Shown: positions 52,477 to 62,335, counted from the stretch's first letter. The stretch is 64,000 nt of DNA from Methanothermobacter sp. (GCF_030055435.1 NZ_JASFYG010000001.1:206154-270153), one strand, 5' to 3'. Numbers and translations: made by a program. The notes: generated from the sequence alone by a model not told the origin.

Positions 52477-53907
52477 ATGAACCAGATCCAGAGGATAGTG
52501 AAGAATATCGGTGTTACAGGACTTGCACAGGTTTTAACTGCACTGATGTCCTTTGTACTCCTTATTTACCTTGCAAGATTCCTCGGGGAGGCTGAATTCG
52601 GAAAGTACAGCTTCGCATTTTCCCTTACCACGCTCCTGGCTACACTAACAGACCTCGGGGTTAACCAGTTACTTGTAAGGGAAATAGCAAGGAATAAGGA
52701 TATCTCAGAGGAGTACGTCAACAACGCCGTCATGATGAAGGTTCCCCTCGCCGCCATAACATTCATGGTTATAGTGGCTGTTTCCTTGATTTTAAACCTT
52801 AAAACCGATGTTATGGTACTCCTGTATCTCTTTGGAGTCTACAGTGTCCTCCTCACAGTTTCAAACACATATGTCTCCCTTTTCCAGGCCTGGGAGCAGA
52901 TGGAGTATGCTGCCATACTCCAGATCATTGAAAGGGTATTCACGGTGGCCCTTGGCCTTGCCGTGCTCATTCTGGGCTATGGTGTCATTGCTGTTGCCTG
53001 TGTATATGCTGCTGCCGGGGTGCTGGATGTTGTTATTTCAGTTGCCATAACCTCAAGGAGGTTCCTGAGGCCATCATTAAGTTTCAATCCTTCTCTTCAG
53101 AGGAAACTCATTGTTATGGGGCTTCCATTCGGCCTTAACTCACTATTTGCAATGTTCTTCTTCAAGATAGACACGGTGCTTCTTGGTATCATGAAGGATG
53201 ATGTGGCCGTCGGTATCTACAATGCGGCCTACAACCCGCTGCTGAGTCTCAGCATGATCGTCTCCGGGATGGTGGCTGCTGCCATCTACCCTGTGATGTC
53301 AAGGTACTTCACCTCTGATACCGATTCCCTTGAGACCTTCACAATGGTATCCTGCAGGTACCTCTCGATACTTGGTTTCCCGATAGCCGTCGGGTGCCTG
53401 GTACTTGCTGATAGATTCATAGAGTTATTCTATGGTGGGGGGTACCTTGGAGCCACCCTGGCTTTCCAGATACTGGCCCTATTCATACCCATCAGGCTTG
53501 TGAGCACAGTCACGGGGACCCTCCTGACCTCCATCAACAGGCAGGGTTACAGAATGCTGAGTGTGGGCCTTAGCGCCGTTCTGAATATAATACTCAACGT
53601 TGCACTCATACCTGCCTACAGTTATATCGGTGCAAGTGCTGCGACTGTTATCTCCGAGTTTTTCCTTTACCTCCTCTTCCTCTTCTATATCTGGCGCCAC
53701 TATCGGGGGGTGAATGTGAGCAGCACCTTCACGACGCCCGCCGTTGCATCCATAGTTATGGCCCTTGCAATTTATCCCGTGAGGGATATGAGTCTCATGA
53801 TAACGGTTGCTCTTGCATCATGCGTATACTTCACTGTCCTTGCGGTTATTGGGGGTTTCAGGGAGGAGGACCGGATGATTATAATGAATGTTCTGGGGAG
53901 AGAGTAA
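52477..53907 (+). CDS. Wzx-like polysaccharide flippase
   Basis: This 476-residue protein has about 14 helices, with LLIYLARFLGEAEFGKYSFA, DLGVNQLLVREIARN and GLPFGLNSLFAMFFFKIDTV. It is a close paralogue of the flippase at 7494 (same length and motif order). GTGATTTT precedes the ATG and TTTTATAC at 52384-52391 is a likely TATA box. The stop TAA overlaps the start of the FrhB-like gene by one base, linking the two. It would flip the glycan made by the divergent cluster on the minus strand to 63998. Confidence 0.88.
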   Translation: MNQIQRIVKNIGVTGLAQVLTALMSFVLLIYLARFLGEAEFGKYSFAFSLTTLLATLTDLGVNQLLVREIARNKDISEEYVNNAVMMKVPLAAITFMVIVAVSLILNLKTDVMVLLYLFGVYSVLLTVSNTYVSLFQAWEQMEYAAILQIIERVFTVALGLAVLILGYGVIAVACVYAAAGVLDVVISVAITSRRFLRPSLSFNPSLQRKLIVMGLPFGLNSLFAMFFFKIDTVLLGIMKDDVAVGIYNAAYNPLLSLSMIVSGMVAAAIYPVMSRYFTSDTDSLETFTMVSCRYLSILGFPIAVGCLVLADRFIELFYGGGYLGATLAFQILALFIPIRLVSTVTGTLLTSINRQGYRMLSVGLSAVLNIILNVALIPAYSYIGASAATVISEFFLYLLFLFYIWRHYRGVNVSSTFTTPAVASIVMALAIYPVRDMSLMITVALASCVYFTVLAVIGGFREEDRMIIMNVLGRE

Positions 53908-55133
53908 TGAGGAATGCTAGTGAAGTTGGAGATCTGTGTACAGGTTGCGGTACATGCACCGCATTATGCCCAACGCAGGCCCTTGAGATGCGTGTCAATG
54001 AGAAGAAAGGGGTTTATGAGCCAGTTTTAACTGGTGAGTGCAATGAGTGTGGAGTCTGCCTGAGGGTCTGCCCTGGACTAGGTGTGGATTTCAGGAAGCT
54101 CAACATGGAAGTTTTTGGGAGAGAACCAGATGATATCCTCTTGGGGAATTATGAGGCCTGCTACGTGGCACACTCCACCGATGAGAAATTGAGGTATGAC
54201 TCATCCTCGGGGGGTATGGTGACGCAGGTACTCCTCTACCTCCTGGAGGAGGGCCTCATAGATGGTGCCCTTGTAACCCGCATGAACCCTGAGAGGCCCC
54301 TTGAACCTGAACCATTCATTGCAAGGACCCCTGATGAGATAATTGAGTCGAGGGGGTCCAAGTACTGCCCCGTACCCGCTAACGTCGCCCTCAGGGAGAT
54401 AATCGATGTCCCCGGTATGTATGCTGTTGTGGGCCTCCCATGCCACATTCATGGTATCAGGAAGGCTGAACTCCTGAACAGGAAGCTGAGGGAGCGTATA
54501 GTCTATCACCTCGGGATTTTATGTAACAATACACCTAATTTTAAAGCTACCGAATTTTTACTTAAACATATAAAATTGAAAAAGGAAGAAATTAAGAAAA
54601 TAAATTATCGTGGTAAAGGATGGCCAGGATTTTTAAGTATTAAAGCAAAAAAGGATTTAAAAATTCCTCAACCTGAGTACTGGGATTCAGGTTTTGGGCT
54701 ATTCTTCTGCTCCGTTAGATGTAAACTTTGTATTGACCATTTCTGTAAATTTTCTGATGCTTCCTTTGGTGATTACTGGATGGAAACTAGAAAAAATGAC
54801 GGTTTATCACTTGTTATAATGAGAAAAAAAAATTTAATGAAAATCATTTCATCAATGAATCCTGAAAAAATATGTAAAAAGACGGTTTCTCCTAAAAAAT
54901 TAAAGGAAACGCAGGGCAAAACTCCAATAATAAAAATAAATTTCTACTTTTACTCAAAAAAATTAAGAATATACAAAATACCATCTTATAATGAGAAAGT
55001 GCAAAATGGAGACTTTGTACTTTTCCTCAAAGATTTCATCACTTGGAACATCGGTCATGCTATGAGTGAGAATAAACATTTATTGCATCTTTTAGAGTTT
55101 TATTCAAAAATGTTAAAAATTCTCATAAAATAA
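53907..55133 (+). CDS. FrhB-family iron-sulphur flavoprotein (F420 hydrogenase/dehydrogenase beta subunit-like)
   Basis: This 408-residue protein begins MRNASEVGDLCTGCGTCTALC, one 4Fe-4S ferredoxin motif, followed by a second (CNECGVCLRVC), and has the FrhB domain (SSSGGMVTQVLLYLLEEG, SRGSKYCPVPANV, GLPCHIHGIRKAE). Such FrhB paralogues often sit beside polysaccharide pyruvyl transferases, as here (convergent, 21-bp overlap at 55113), and are thought to serve as oxidoreductases in glycan synthesis. Start ATG 53907, with GGGGAGAG before it. The codon use changes sharply at about 54520: the N-terminal half is like the host, the rest is very AT-rich. Confidence 0.82.
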   Translation: MRNASEVGDLCTGCGTCTALCPTQALEMRVNEKKGVYEPVLTGECNECGVCLRVCPGLGVDFRKLNMEVFGREPDDILLGNYEACYVAHSTDEKLRYDSSSGGMVTQVLLYLLEEGLIDGALVTRMNPERPLEPEPFIARTPDEIIESRGSKYCPVPANVALREIIDVPGMYAVVGLPCHIHGIRKAELLNRKLRERIVYHLGILCNNTPNFKATEFLLKHIKLKKEEIKKINYRGKGWPGFLSIKAKKDLKIPQPEYWDSGFGLFFCSVRCKLCIDHFCKFSDASFGDYWMETRKNDGLSLVIMRKKNLMKIISSMNPEKICKKTVSPKKLKETQGKTPIIKINFYFYSKKLRIYKIPSYNEKVQNGDFVLFLKDFITWNIGHAMSENKHLLHLLEFYSKMLKILIK

Positions 55134-56390
55134 TGTATTAACTAAATTTATAAGCTCCCAAATTTTTTCCTTTTCAGCCGCGATCTTCTCCTTTAGCTGC
55201 AGTTTTAAATAACCTTTTTTATCACAAAGTTCATTAAACTTTACAATAATCTGCTCAACATCCACATTTCTAATATCTAAAACATAATCCCCCATTCCCA
55301 CTCTATCCATTATCCCTTTAGTTTTATGACTGTAAGATATAGCCAATGAAGGTATGCAGAGCGAGGTAGATGCAATTAGTGTATGAGTTAAAGAACCTAC
55401 AAAAAAATCACATCTGTTTATGATACCCTTAAGTTCCTGAGCAGTGTAGTCACCATTTATAGAGAAAATTTGATCCTTATTTTTACATTTCTTTTTAATA
55501 TCATCCGCCAGAGACCTTGTGTCATAACCTTTATCAAATGTAACATTAGGAACAAATAGAACACAAAATTCTTTCTCTCCAGTAATATAATCGATAAAAC
55601 ATCGTATTATGTTAAAATATTCATCCTTTTTTGTTTTTGAATATTTATGCAACGCTGGGTTTACCGATATACCTACAAATTTTTTATTTAAAATATATGT
55701 TTCAGAAACCCCCTCTTTTATCAATAGATTATTAATTAACTCATCATCAGCTTTGTTTAAAAGAAAAGCAAGATCTGGAATGAAAAAAACTTTTGAAGAA
55801 TCGATATCAAGTTCTTCTAGATATTTATAACTGTTTTTTTCTCTCAAAAAAATTATTTCAGAATTCTTTAATATAAACTTAGCAAGTTTTCTTGTTAATA
55901 AATTGTTAAAAGGACCAATAGACTGCGGAAACATCACTATTCGATTTCCTAACATGATAGAAATTAAGTTTTGCGAAAAAAGAGACAAAAATGGTACAAT
56001 ACCATACAAGTCAGAAAAAACATCCCCAAAATTACAAGATACTACCAAATCAGCGTTTTGATACCATTTAAAGATTTTATGATGACTGAAAAGATTACAT
56101 CTAAAACCCAATTTCCTTGTTAAAAGGTAAAATAATGAAAACACTGTTATAACAAAAAGCCTGATGAAATATACATAAACATTAGAATCTCTATTTATAA
56201 AGAAATCTCGGTGTATTTCTACTGTCATCTTTTTCCTATGATATGACTCTGGAAATGTATGCCATATTCTTATTTCGCAATCTCTAAACGCCTTTCTCAA
56301 TACCTTGATTACTCCAAAGGTAATTGCACTGACACCTCTGTTATCTGCACAAGGTGTCAGTCCTAATGCTAAAATTTTCATCTTTTTCAT
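55113..56390 (-). CDS. Polysaccharide pyruvyl transferase family protein
   Basis: This 425-residue protein has the CsaB/WcaK pattern: GLTPCADNRGVSAITFGVI at the N-terminus, MFPQSIGPFNN, NSEIIFLREKNSYKYLEEL, ISVNPALH and a C-terminal GSLTHTLIASTSLCIPSLAISYSHKTKG spanning about residues 330-360. Members transfer pyruvate from phosphoenolpyruvate to a sugar, giving a negatively charged ketal on surface glycans. GGTGAACTC precedes the ATG, which overlaps the stop of the gene at 56387. It is the last gene of the minus-strand cluster. Its AT-rich codons mark it as part of the imported block. Confidence 0.83.
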   Translation of the reverse strand: MKKMKILALGLTPCADNRGVSAITFGVIKVLRKAFRDCEIRIWHTFPESYHRKKMTVEIHRDFFINRDSNVYVYFIRLFVITVFSLFYLLTRKLGFRCNLFSHHKIFKWYQNADLVVSCNFGDVFSDLYGIVPFLSLFSQNLISIMLGNRIVMFPQSIGPFNNLLTRKLAKFILKNSEIIFLREKNSYKYLEELDIDSSKVFFIPDLAFLLNKADDELINNLLIKEGVSETYILNKKFVGISVNPALHKYSKTKKDEYFNIIRCFIDYITGEKEFCVLFVPNVTFDKGYDTRSLADDIKKKCKNKDQIFSINGDYTAQELKGIINRCDFFVGSLTHTLIASTSLCIPSLAISYSHKTKGIMDRVGMGDYVLDIRNVDVEQIIVKFNELCDKKGYLKLQLKEKIAAEKEKIWELINLVNTLFYENF

Positions 56391-58420
56391 GAGTTCACCC
56401 TAATAACTTTTGCATTACCATTATCATAAACTACGTTAGCAGTATCTAAAAATCCTCTTAACACTCTATAACCAACGGGTTTTAAAAAGTAGTTATTACC
56501 AACAAACACTTTGTATCTAATGTCATCATTTATAATGAAATATCTTGCATTAAAGTCCTTTTTTGCCAATTTTAGGAATTCAGAAGGCGATTTATACAGA
56601 GAAACTAAATATTTAGTTGGTTCCCGGCTATTCATTTGAGCATCGCGTAAAATGATCGTGTTTGTATTATTATACTTAAAAATCAATGAAAGAGTTTTCA
56701 TATCACATAAAACAGGTTGGTCAACATTAAAAGAAGACCAATTTGCAACTGAAACATCAGAATCTTCACTAAAGAAGTAAGTTTGAGAAGGAGTACTTAA
56801 AACAATAGGGACTGTTAATATATTCAAAATTGCCAACAAGATTGCGACATTTACTGCTATTTTGTTGTTTGTCGCTTCTTTTAAGTACCTTAAGAAGATT
56901 GACGATGTTATTAAAAGGAACGATACCCCAAAAATAATAAATGATCTATTAGGCAGATCATAAAGTGATAAAAGTATTGATAAAATCAAGATAAAAACCA
57001 AAAATGAGATTAAATAAGTCTTTTCTGTATCATTAATTATTTTACCACCCTTATCCCCTCTTAGTTTATTAGCAAATATAAATGTTAAAAGAACTAATGG
57101 AATCAAAACTATAATGTTTAAGTAAAAATAAGAAGGGTTGTAATAAAGATAAGGACTTAGTTTATCCCTCGCCGAGGAATAACCAAAAAAGCCCATGAAA
57201 TAATTAAAAAGTCTTATAAAAGCAACATCTTTTTGAATAAGAGCCGTATTTTTAATAACCGTCGCTAAAGTACTGGCTTGTAATGTTAAAAATACATTCA
57301 AAAAAACAAAAAACATTAGATAGGTAATTCCACCCTTCAAAGCAAATTTAAGAGAATTTTCATTGTATATTTTATAAAATACTAGGTATAGCATTTTTAA
57401 TAAATAAAGTAACAAGAAAGTCAAAGTAATTGCTATAGTGTAAAATGCCATGGTATGGTAAAATCTTAACAATAAAGGTGTTAATACTAACAAAATCAGA
57501 AAATTTTTTGATCCCTCCCTTTTAAAAATTCTAATTAAGAAAAATAGGTAAAGAATTAGCATTCCTGTACTTAAGACGGAGCCATTTAAATAAAAATTAC
57601 TTGTTAAAACAAAAGGGTTTAATAAATACAGAGACGAAAAAAATAGAGAAATAAAAATATCTTCATTTAAGTTGTATAAAACAAAAAGGATGCATGAAAA
57701 TGTTACCAGTGTCGTGAATGGATAATTAGTATTTTGTATACCTAAAATAAAGAGTTCAGATGAGATTAAGGTTCTCATATAATCCGAAACTAAATAATGA
57801 TTTACAACATCAAGGATACTATTATCTGCAAAAGACTGAGAAACCTTAATGGGTATGTGACCCGTCTTTATGATTAAATTTTCTATATAAATGTATCCAT
57901 GATTCCATAGGCTTCCCTCAATCCTCCCTACGTTAACAAGAACCAAAAGGAATATAAGGATTAAAAAAACAGAAATGCCTAAAAAAAGATAATCACGTTT
58001 CCCAGCTGGAACAATTAAAGTGGGTGAGAAAGGTTTTTTAGTGAGTCTCCTTAAAAAAATCGCTAATGAAAAACATAACATAACAAAAGAAAATAGTGAA
58101 ACTAATAGAGGGACAAACAGAATTCCTGTTGTCTTATCTAAAACATAACCTATCAACGGTAATATGGAAAAACTTATAGGGACTGATAATAAAATTCTTT
58201 TTATAATATCAAAATCATTTTGCTCAGGATAAAGTAAACTTATAAAAGAATAACCTAATAAAAAAAATGTAAATGTTATTATAAAAGATGATTTAAATAA
58301 TGATTTTGGAAAACTCAAAATAACAAATAAGCAAACTAAACTCAATAGAGCTAAAATAAATATATCCTTATCATTTCTTAAAATACTTACTAAATTCATA
58401 TTAGATAAGTACAGTTTCAT
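56387..58420 (-). CDS. Large polytopic membrane protein with DUF1616-like N-terminus
   Basis: This 677-residue, AT-rich, Phe/Leu/Ile-rich protein has about 14 helices. Residues 25-130 (LALLSLVCLFVILSFPKSLF, LLGYSFISLLYPEQNDFDII and LSVPISFSILPLIGYVLD) follow the DUF1616 N-terminal pattern. The middle has a loop with NHGYIYIENLIIKTGHIPIK and HYLVSDYMRTL, of the kind seen in membrane glycosyltransferases, and the C-terminus is an extracytoplasmic alpha/beta domain. It may be a glycan polymerase or transferase. It overlaps the pyruvyl transferase gene by four bases. Confidence 0.65.
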   Translation of the reverse strand: MKLYLSNMNLVSILRNDKDIFILALLSLVCLFVILSFPKSLFKSSFIITFTFFLLGYSFISLLYPEQNDFDIIKRILLSVPISFSILPLIGYVLDKTTGILFVPLLVSLFSFVMLCFSLAIFLRRLTKKPFSPTLIVPAGKRDYLFLGISVFLILIFLLVLVNVGRIEGSLWNHGYIYIENLIIKTGHIPIKVSQSFADNSILDVVNHYLVSDYMRTLISSELFILGIQNTNYPFTTLVTFSCILFVLYNLNEDIFISLFFSSLYLLNPFVLTSNFYLNGSVLSTGMLILYLFFLIRIFKREGSKNFLILLVLTPLLLRFYHTMAFYTIAITLTFLLLYLLKMLYLVFYKIYNENSLKFALKGGITYLMFFVFLNVFLTLQASTLATVIKNTALIQKDVAFIRLFNYFMGFFGYSSARDKLSPYLYYNPSYFYLNIIVLIPLVLLTFIFANKLRGDKGGKIINDTEKTYLISFLVFILILSILLSLYDLPNRSFIIFGVSFLLITSSIFLRYLKEATNNKIAVNVAILLAILNILTVPIVLSTPSQTYFFSEDSDVSVANWSSFNVDQPVLCDMKTLSLIFKYNNTNTIILRDAQMNSREPTKYLVSLYKSPSEFLKLAKKDFNARYFIINDDIRYKVFVGNNYFLKPVGYRVLRGFLDTANVVYDNGNAKVIRVNS

Positions 58421-58511
58421 ACACCAATACCCCTTACCTTTCTATACACAATTCCTTTTGCTTCTAAACTTTAAATTTACATACTAATATACGACAGCAA
58501 TCCTGCAGATC

Positions 58512-59720
58512 TCATATTGATTTTTCATCATAAAATGTTTGAACAACTTCATTGTAAATACATCGAATTTCTTTTGTTGTAAGTTCAACATCAAATAATT
58601 TAGAGGATTGGTATGCGCCTTTCTCAAGATTCCTCAGAATAGAGGGATTTATTAAATTTTCCAGTATTCCTGAAAGTTCATCAACATTTTTAGGTTTAAA
58701 CAAAAAGCCATTATAATTATCAACTATAATCTCAGGTATTCCTCCAATATTACTTGCTACAACGGGTACTGAATTTGTAAAGCTTTCAATAATAACCATT
58801 CCAAAAGCCTCATACCATATTGAAGGTAAAACGGACACATTTGCCATCCTATAGAGACTCTGAAGTTCCTCGCCTCTAAGAAACCCATGAAATTTTATCC
58901 TATTGTCATCTTCAGCAAGTTTTCTGAGTTCACCCTCCATTGGACCACTACCCACTATATGGAGTCTTAAATTATCGCCATCAACCTTTTTGAAACTTTT
59001 TATAAGGATATCGGGTCCTTTGTGTTTTGAAAGTGACCCTACAAATAGTATGTCTATTGTATCATAGGTTTTCTTGTACCGTTTAGGAGTATATTCTATG
59101 GGGTTTGGTATCACTATTTTCTTTGCATTCCTGAATAAACCCTCTGCTTCAAGTTTATCAAGAACAAATTTTGAGGGTGCCGTAACAACATCTACTTTGT
59201 CTCCCATGATTGTACTTTGTATTGCATTATAAAGCTTACAAGCAGGATTTTTTCTGTAACATATTTCCCCATTTCCATTAAGAAGGTTGCTTCTTATACA
59301 TATAGGGGAATAATCGTGTGCTGTGAATATGAGTGGAATTTTTAGGTTCCTTAAAGCCCTGAAAACCAGTGGGGACAGACCCCTGTAGTTATGTAAATGT
59401 AAAATGTGAGGTTCTTCCTTTTTAAGTATTTTTTTGACCTCTTTATACGCCTTAATATTTATTAAGTCTATCAACTGCCACAAAAGCCTTTTGAACATAT
59501 GGTGCCTATGAAATTCTGTTATTGAATAAATATTTAAAGGTAGGCGGTATACTTTTACGCCATTGAGAGTCTCATATAAAGGTTCTTTTTTATTATTTGT
59601 GGTTATAACAAAAACTTCATTGCCCCCTTTCACAAGTTCCTTGGCTAATTTTTCAACCACAATTTCTGCCCCACCTAATATCTGGGGGGGATATAAACTT
59701 GAAATAAGACATATCTTCAT
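58512..59720 (-). CDS. GT4 glycosyltransferase
   Basis: This 402-residue GT-B enzyme has SSLYPPQILGGAEIVVEKLA at the N-terminus, HLHNYRGLSPLV, FVGSLSKHKGPDILIKSFKK and the E-x7-E motif in SIWYEAFGMVIIESFTNSVP. It is a retaining, cytoplasmic enzyme. GAGGAC lies before the ATG. It follows the GT4 gene at 59733 by 12 bases and is separated from the gene at 56387 by 91 bases of AT-rich DNA. Codon use is AT-rich, unlike the GT4 genes at 10675 or 16578. Confidence 0.9.
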   Translation of the reverse strand: MKICLISSLYPPQILGGAEIVVEKLAKELVKGGNEVFVITTNNKKEPLYETLNGVKVYRLPLNIYSITEFHRHHMFKRLLWQLIDLINIKAYKEVKKILKKEEPHILHLHNYRGLSPLVFRALRNLKIPLIFTAHDYSPICIRSNLLNGNGEICYRKNPACKLYNAIQSTIMGDKVDVVTAPSKFVLDKLEAEGLFRNAKKIVIPNPIEYTPKRYKKTYDTIDILFVGSLSKHKGPDILIKSFKKVDGDNLRLHIVGSGPMEGELRKLAEDDNRIKFHGFLRGEELQSLYRMANVSVLPSIWYEAFGMVIIESFTNSVPVVASNIGGIPEIIVDNYNGFLFKPKNVDELSGILENLINPSILRNLEKGAYQSSKLFDVELTTKEIRCIYNEVVQTFYDEKSI

Positions 59721-59732
59721 TTGGGCTCGTCC

Positions 59733-60890
59733 TCACTGGAATTGCTTTAATGTATCTTCAAAAACCTTTTCGGTCATCCTAACAGACTTTTCCCAAGAAT
59801 AATTATTAAGAACCATCTTTCTGCCAGTGGCACCCATCATGTCAGTAAGTTCTTTATCGTCCAAAAGTTTCTTCATTACATCGCCAATCACTTCGGGATC
59901 TCCTGGCGAAACTAGAAGACCTGTTTCACCATCCCTGATTACATATTTTATACCGCCCACGGCCGAACCTATTACCGGTGTACCACAGGCATTCGCCTCT
60001 ATGAGTACCATTCCAAAACCTTCTTGAATTGTTGTTGAGGGAAGTACTAAAATTTCAGCTTCCCTGTAAAGGTTAATAAGGATCTCCTCCTCAACGAATC
60101 CCGTGAATATTACTCTATCAATAATTCCAAGTTTTTTACATTTTTCCAGATAATATGGAATCATATCTCCTTTACCAACCATGACCAGATAAGAGTCCGT
60201 ATCTTTATAAATTTCTTTAAAGGCCCTTAGGAGTGTGTTAACACCCTTGTGTGCCGTAGATTTATTCATAACTCCGACAAAAAGTATTATGTCTCTATTT
60301 TCAGGTATCCCATATTTCTCTCTTATCGATATTAACGGAACCCTGTTATATTTTTCCAAATCTACACCCGGTGGTACCCACTCCATTTTATGTTGAAATT
60401 TTCTTAAAAGTGGTGATTCATTGTAGCAATAAGGCGAAGGCGTTATTATTTTGTCAACCATTCTTAAGGTAATTTTATTAAGTGTATGGTTGTAAACTGT
60501 GGAAAATAACTTCAAAAAGCCATCTGTATGGACATCATTATGCCATGTGAGCACTGATGGAATTTTACATATCCTACAAGCCATCGTAGCCATGTCTGGA
60601 AATAGAGGTAGGTAATAGTTAATATTGCATAAATCAAAATTGTTTCTCCTCATATAATTCACCATTTCTCTGATTCCAGTTAAAGCTACGGGTGTTGTTG
60701 AAATTTTGAAGTGATGACTTAATGTATTCACTTCAATTTTATCATGGTTCAAAGGATGCGTTTCTTCGTTACTTGTACATAAAACTGTCACTTCGTGATC
60801 TTTTGAAAGACCTTCAGCAATTTTGTACATGTAAAATTCGGCACCACCACCTTCTGGATAAAAGTAAGGGGATACCATTAAAATGTGCAT
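59733..60890 (-). CDS. GT4 glycosyltransferase
   Basis: This 385-residue GT-B enzyme has SPYFYPEGGGAEFYMYKIAE, a GGGAE acceptor-site loop, LTWHNDVHTDGF, FVGVMNKSTAHKGVNTLLRAF and the E-x7-E motif in TTIQEGFGMVLIEANACGTP. GGAGG six bases before ATG 60890 and a one-base overlap with the radical SAM gene show coupling. It probably adds a hexose early in the glycan made by this cluster, but donor and acceptor cannot be told. Confidence 0.9.
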   Translation of the reverse strand: MHILMVSPYFYPEGGGAEFYMYKIAEGLSKDHEVTVLCTSNEETHPLNHDKIEVNTLSHHFKISTTPVALTGIREMVNYMRRNNFDLCNINYYLPLFPDMATMACRICKIPSVLTWHNDVHTDGFLKLFSTVYNHTLNKITLRMVDKIITPSPYCYNESPLLRKFQHKMEWVPPGVDLEKYNRVPLISIREKYGIPENRDIILFVGVMNKSTAHKGVNTLLRAFKEIYKDTDSYLVMVGKGDMIPYYLEKCKKLGIIDRVIFTGFVEEEILINLYREAEILVLPSTTIQEGFGMVLIEANACGTPVIGSAVGGIKYVIRDGETGLLVSPGDPEVIGDVMKKLLDDKELTDMMGATGRKMVLNNYSWEKSVRMTEKVFEDTLKQFQ

Positions 60891-62335
60891 TAATTGCCTC
60901 CTAAATATCTTAAGAACATTTTTGCAGAGTAAGTTAATCTTCTTAACTCATCAAGACCGTTCTTTCTAAATATCTGCCTTAAAGCAAGATTAATGTAAGA
61001 TGGTGAAAGGTAATAACCCTTCAGGATTGAATTAACTTCCTCAGTTATCTCATCTTCACTTAAGTCATTATATTTTATAATGGATTTCTGGTGCCCCTGA
61101 TCATCAAGGTACTCATTTGGATCATCTGTAACAAGATACCCATTTTCAACACACCATTCATAAAATTCAGTTCCTGGAAATGGAGATGCAACAGAAACCT
61201 GAAGAATTTCAGGTTTAATCTCCTTTATGAGCCTCTTTGTGTTTTCAATTGTCTCATGTGTCTCACCAGGAAGGCCTATGATAAAGTCCCCATGAACAAG
61301 GAGCCCTGCACGCCTTGCATCAATGGCAAACTGTCTTATCTCATCAACTGTGATGCCCTTTTTTATGTTCCTGAGGATCTCATCATTTCCTGATTCAAAA
61401 CCTGTTATCAATAGCCTGCAGTTTGCCCTCTTCATTTCCCTCATGGTCTCATAATCAAGTCCGACCCTGGCATTGCATGCCCAAGTTATTTTTAGATCCC
61501 TCTCGCGGTACTGGGCGCAGAAATCTCTCACTCTTTTCTTATCAACTGTAAATGTATCATCTTCAAAGAAGACCTCCTTGACCTCTGGAAGGTTCTTTTC
61601 AATCCATTCAAGTTCATCAAGGACATTTTCTATGCTTCTAACCCTATATTTGCGGCCCATCAATGTCTGGGGCCATGAACAGAATGTGCAGTGAAATGGG
61701 CACCCTCTACCTGTGAATATCTGCACCTCCGGATAAAGAGAACTGCCAAGGAAATAATCCCTGATATTAAGAAACTCCTTATATACCTTTGATACGAATG
61801 GAATGCTGTCCAGATCCTCAGAGGAACTCATATCCCTTTCAGGGTTGTGCTGAACTCTGCCGTCGACTACATATGATATTCCCTTCACATGGCTAATGTC
61901 ATCAGATTCTTCAAGAGCCCCTGCAAGCTCCCTTAGGGTGAAGTCGTATTCATATCTTGTTACGATGTCTATACCATCGCTTGCAAGTATTCTATCTGCA
62001 AACTGTGACCCTGGTGGACCTACCAGCACATTTTTGCATTCATAGTGATTCTTTATGAATTCAGCGACTTCAATATCATTATTTAAACTCGGAAAACTGC
62101 TATCAATTACAAGGAGGTCGGGTTCGAATTTCTCAATATCCTGAAGGACATCGTTCCTATCCCAGCCCCATGCTGGGGCGTCAACCAGTTTGATTTCATG
62201 ATCCTCCATTATAACTGCAGCAGCATATGATAACCAGATGGGATAATATAATGTGCCACCACGACCCGTATCCTGCCACCGCATTCCACGACCAAAATGT
62301 GGGAAGTATGGGGGATTTAAAAGGTAAACCTTCAA
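60890..62335 (-). CDS. B12-binding-domain radical SAM protein
   Basis: This 481-residue protein has an N-terminal cobalamin-binding-like domain (residues 1-145, with DLLVIDSSFPSL and VLVGPPGSQFA) and a radical SAM domain with Cys212, Cys216 and Cys219 (GRGCPFHCTFCSW), then EVFFEDDTFTVDKKRVRDF and ITGFESGNDEILRNIKKGIT. Enzymes of this class often methylate unactivated carbons; in glycan loci they may modify a sugar or lipid. The DxHxxG motif of B12-binding domains is not obvious, so cobalamin use is uncertain. The start is TTG 62335 with GGTG upstream, overlapping the stop of the GT2 gene. Confidence 0.85.
   Translation of the reverse strand: MKVYLLNPPYFPHFGRGMRWQDTGRGGTLYYPIWLSYAAAVIMEDHEIKLVDAPAWGWDRNDVLQDIEKFEPDLLVIDSSFPSLNNDIEVAEFIKNHYECKNVLVGPPGSQFADRILASDGIDIVTRYEYDFTLRELAGALEESDDISHVKGISYVVDGRVQHNPERDMSSSEDLDSIPFVSKVYKEFLNIRDYFLGSSLYPEVQIFTGRGCPFHCTFCSWPQTLMGRKYRVRSIENVLDELEWIEKNLPEVKEVFFEDDTFTVDKKRVRDFCAQYRERDLKITWACNARVGLDYETMREMKRANCRLLITGFESGNDEILRNIKKGITVDEIRQFAIDARRAGLLVHGDFIIGLPGETHETIENTKRLIKEIKPEILQVSVASPFPGTEFYEWCVENGYLVTDDPNEYLDDQGHQKSIIKYNDLSEDEITEEVNSILKGYYLSPSYINLALRQIFRKNGLDELRRLTYSAKMFLRYLGGN

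Larger units (their letters stand above)
54515..60900. other. AT-rich segment, probable imported DNA
   Basis: Between about 54515 and 60900 the coding sequence is far richer in A and T (many TTT, AAA, ATA codons, oligo-A runs) than the rest of the window. The left edge falls inside the 53907 gene. The right edge is gradual, near the GT4 gene at 59733 and the radical SAM gene at 60890. It covers the second half of the FrhB-like gene, the pyruvyl transferase, the membrane protein and two GT4 genes. Confidence 0.75.

Noticed and set aside
53907-55133. F420-reducing hydrogenase beta subunit (FrhB)
   Set aside because: No other frh genes are nearby and the context is glycan synthesis; this is a paralogue.
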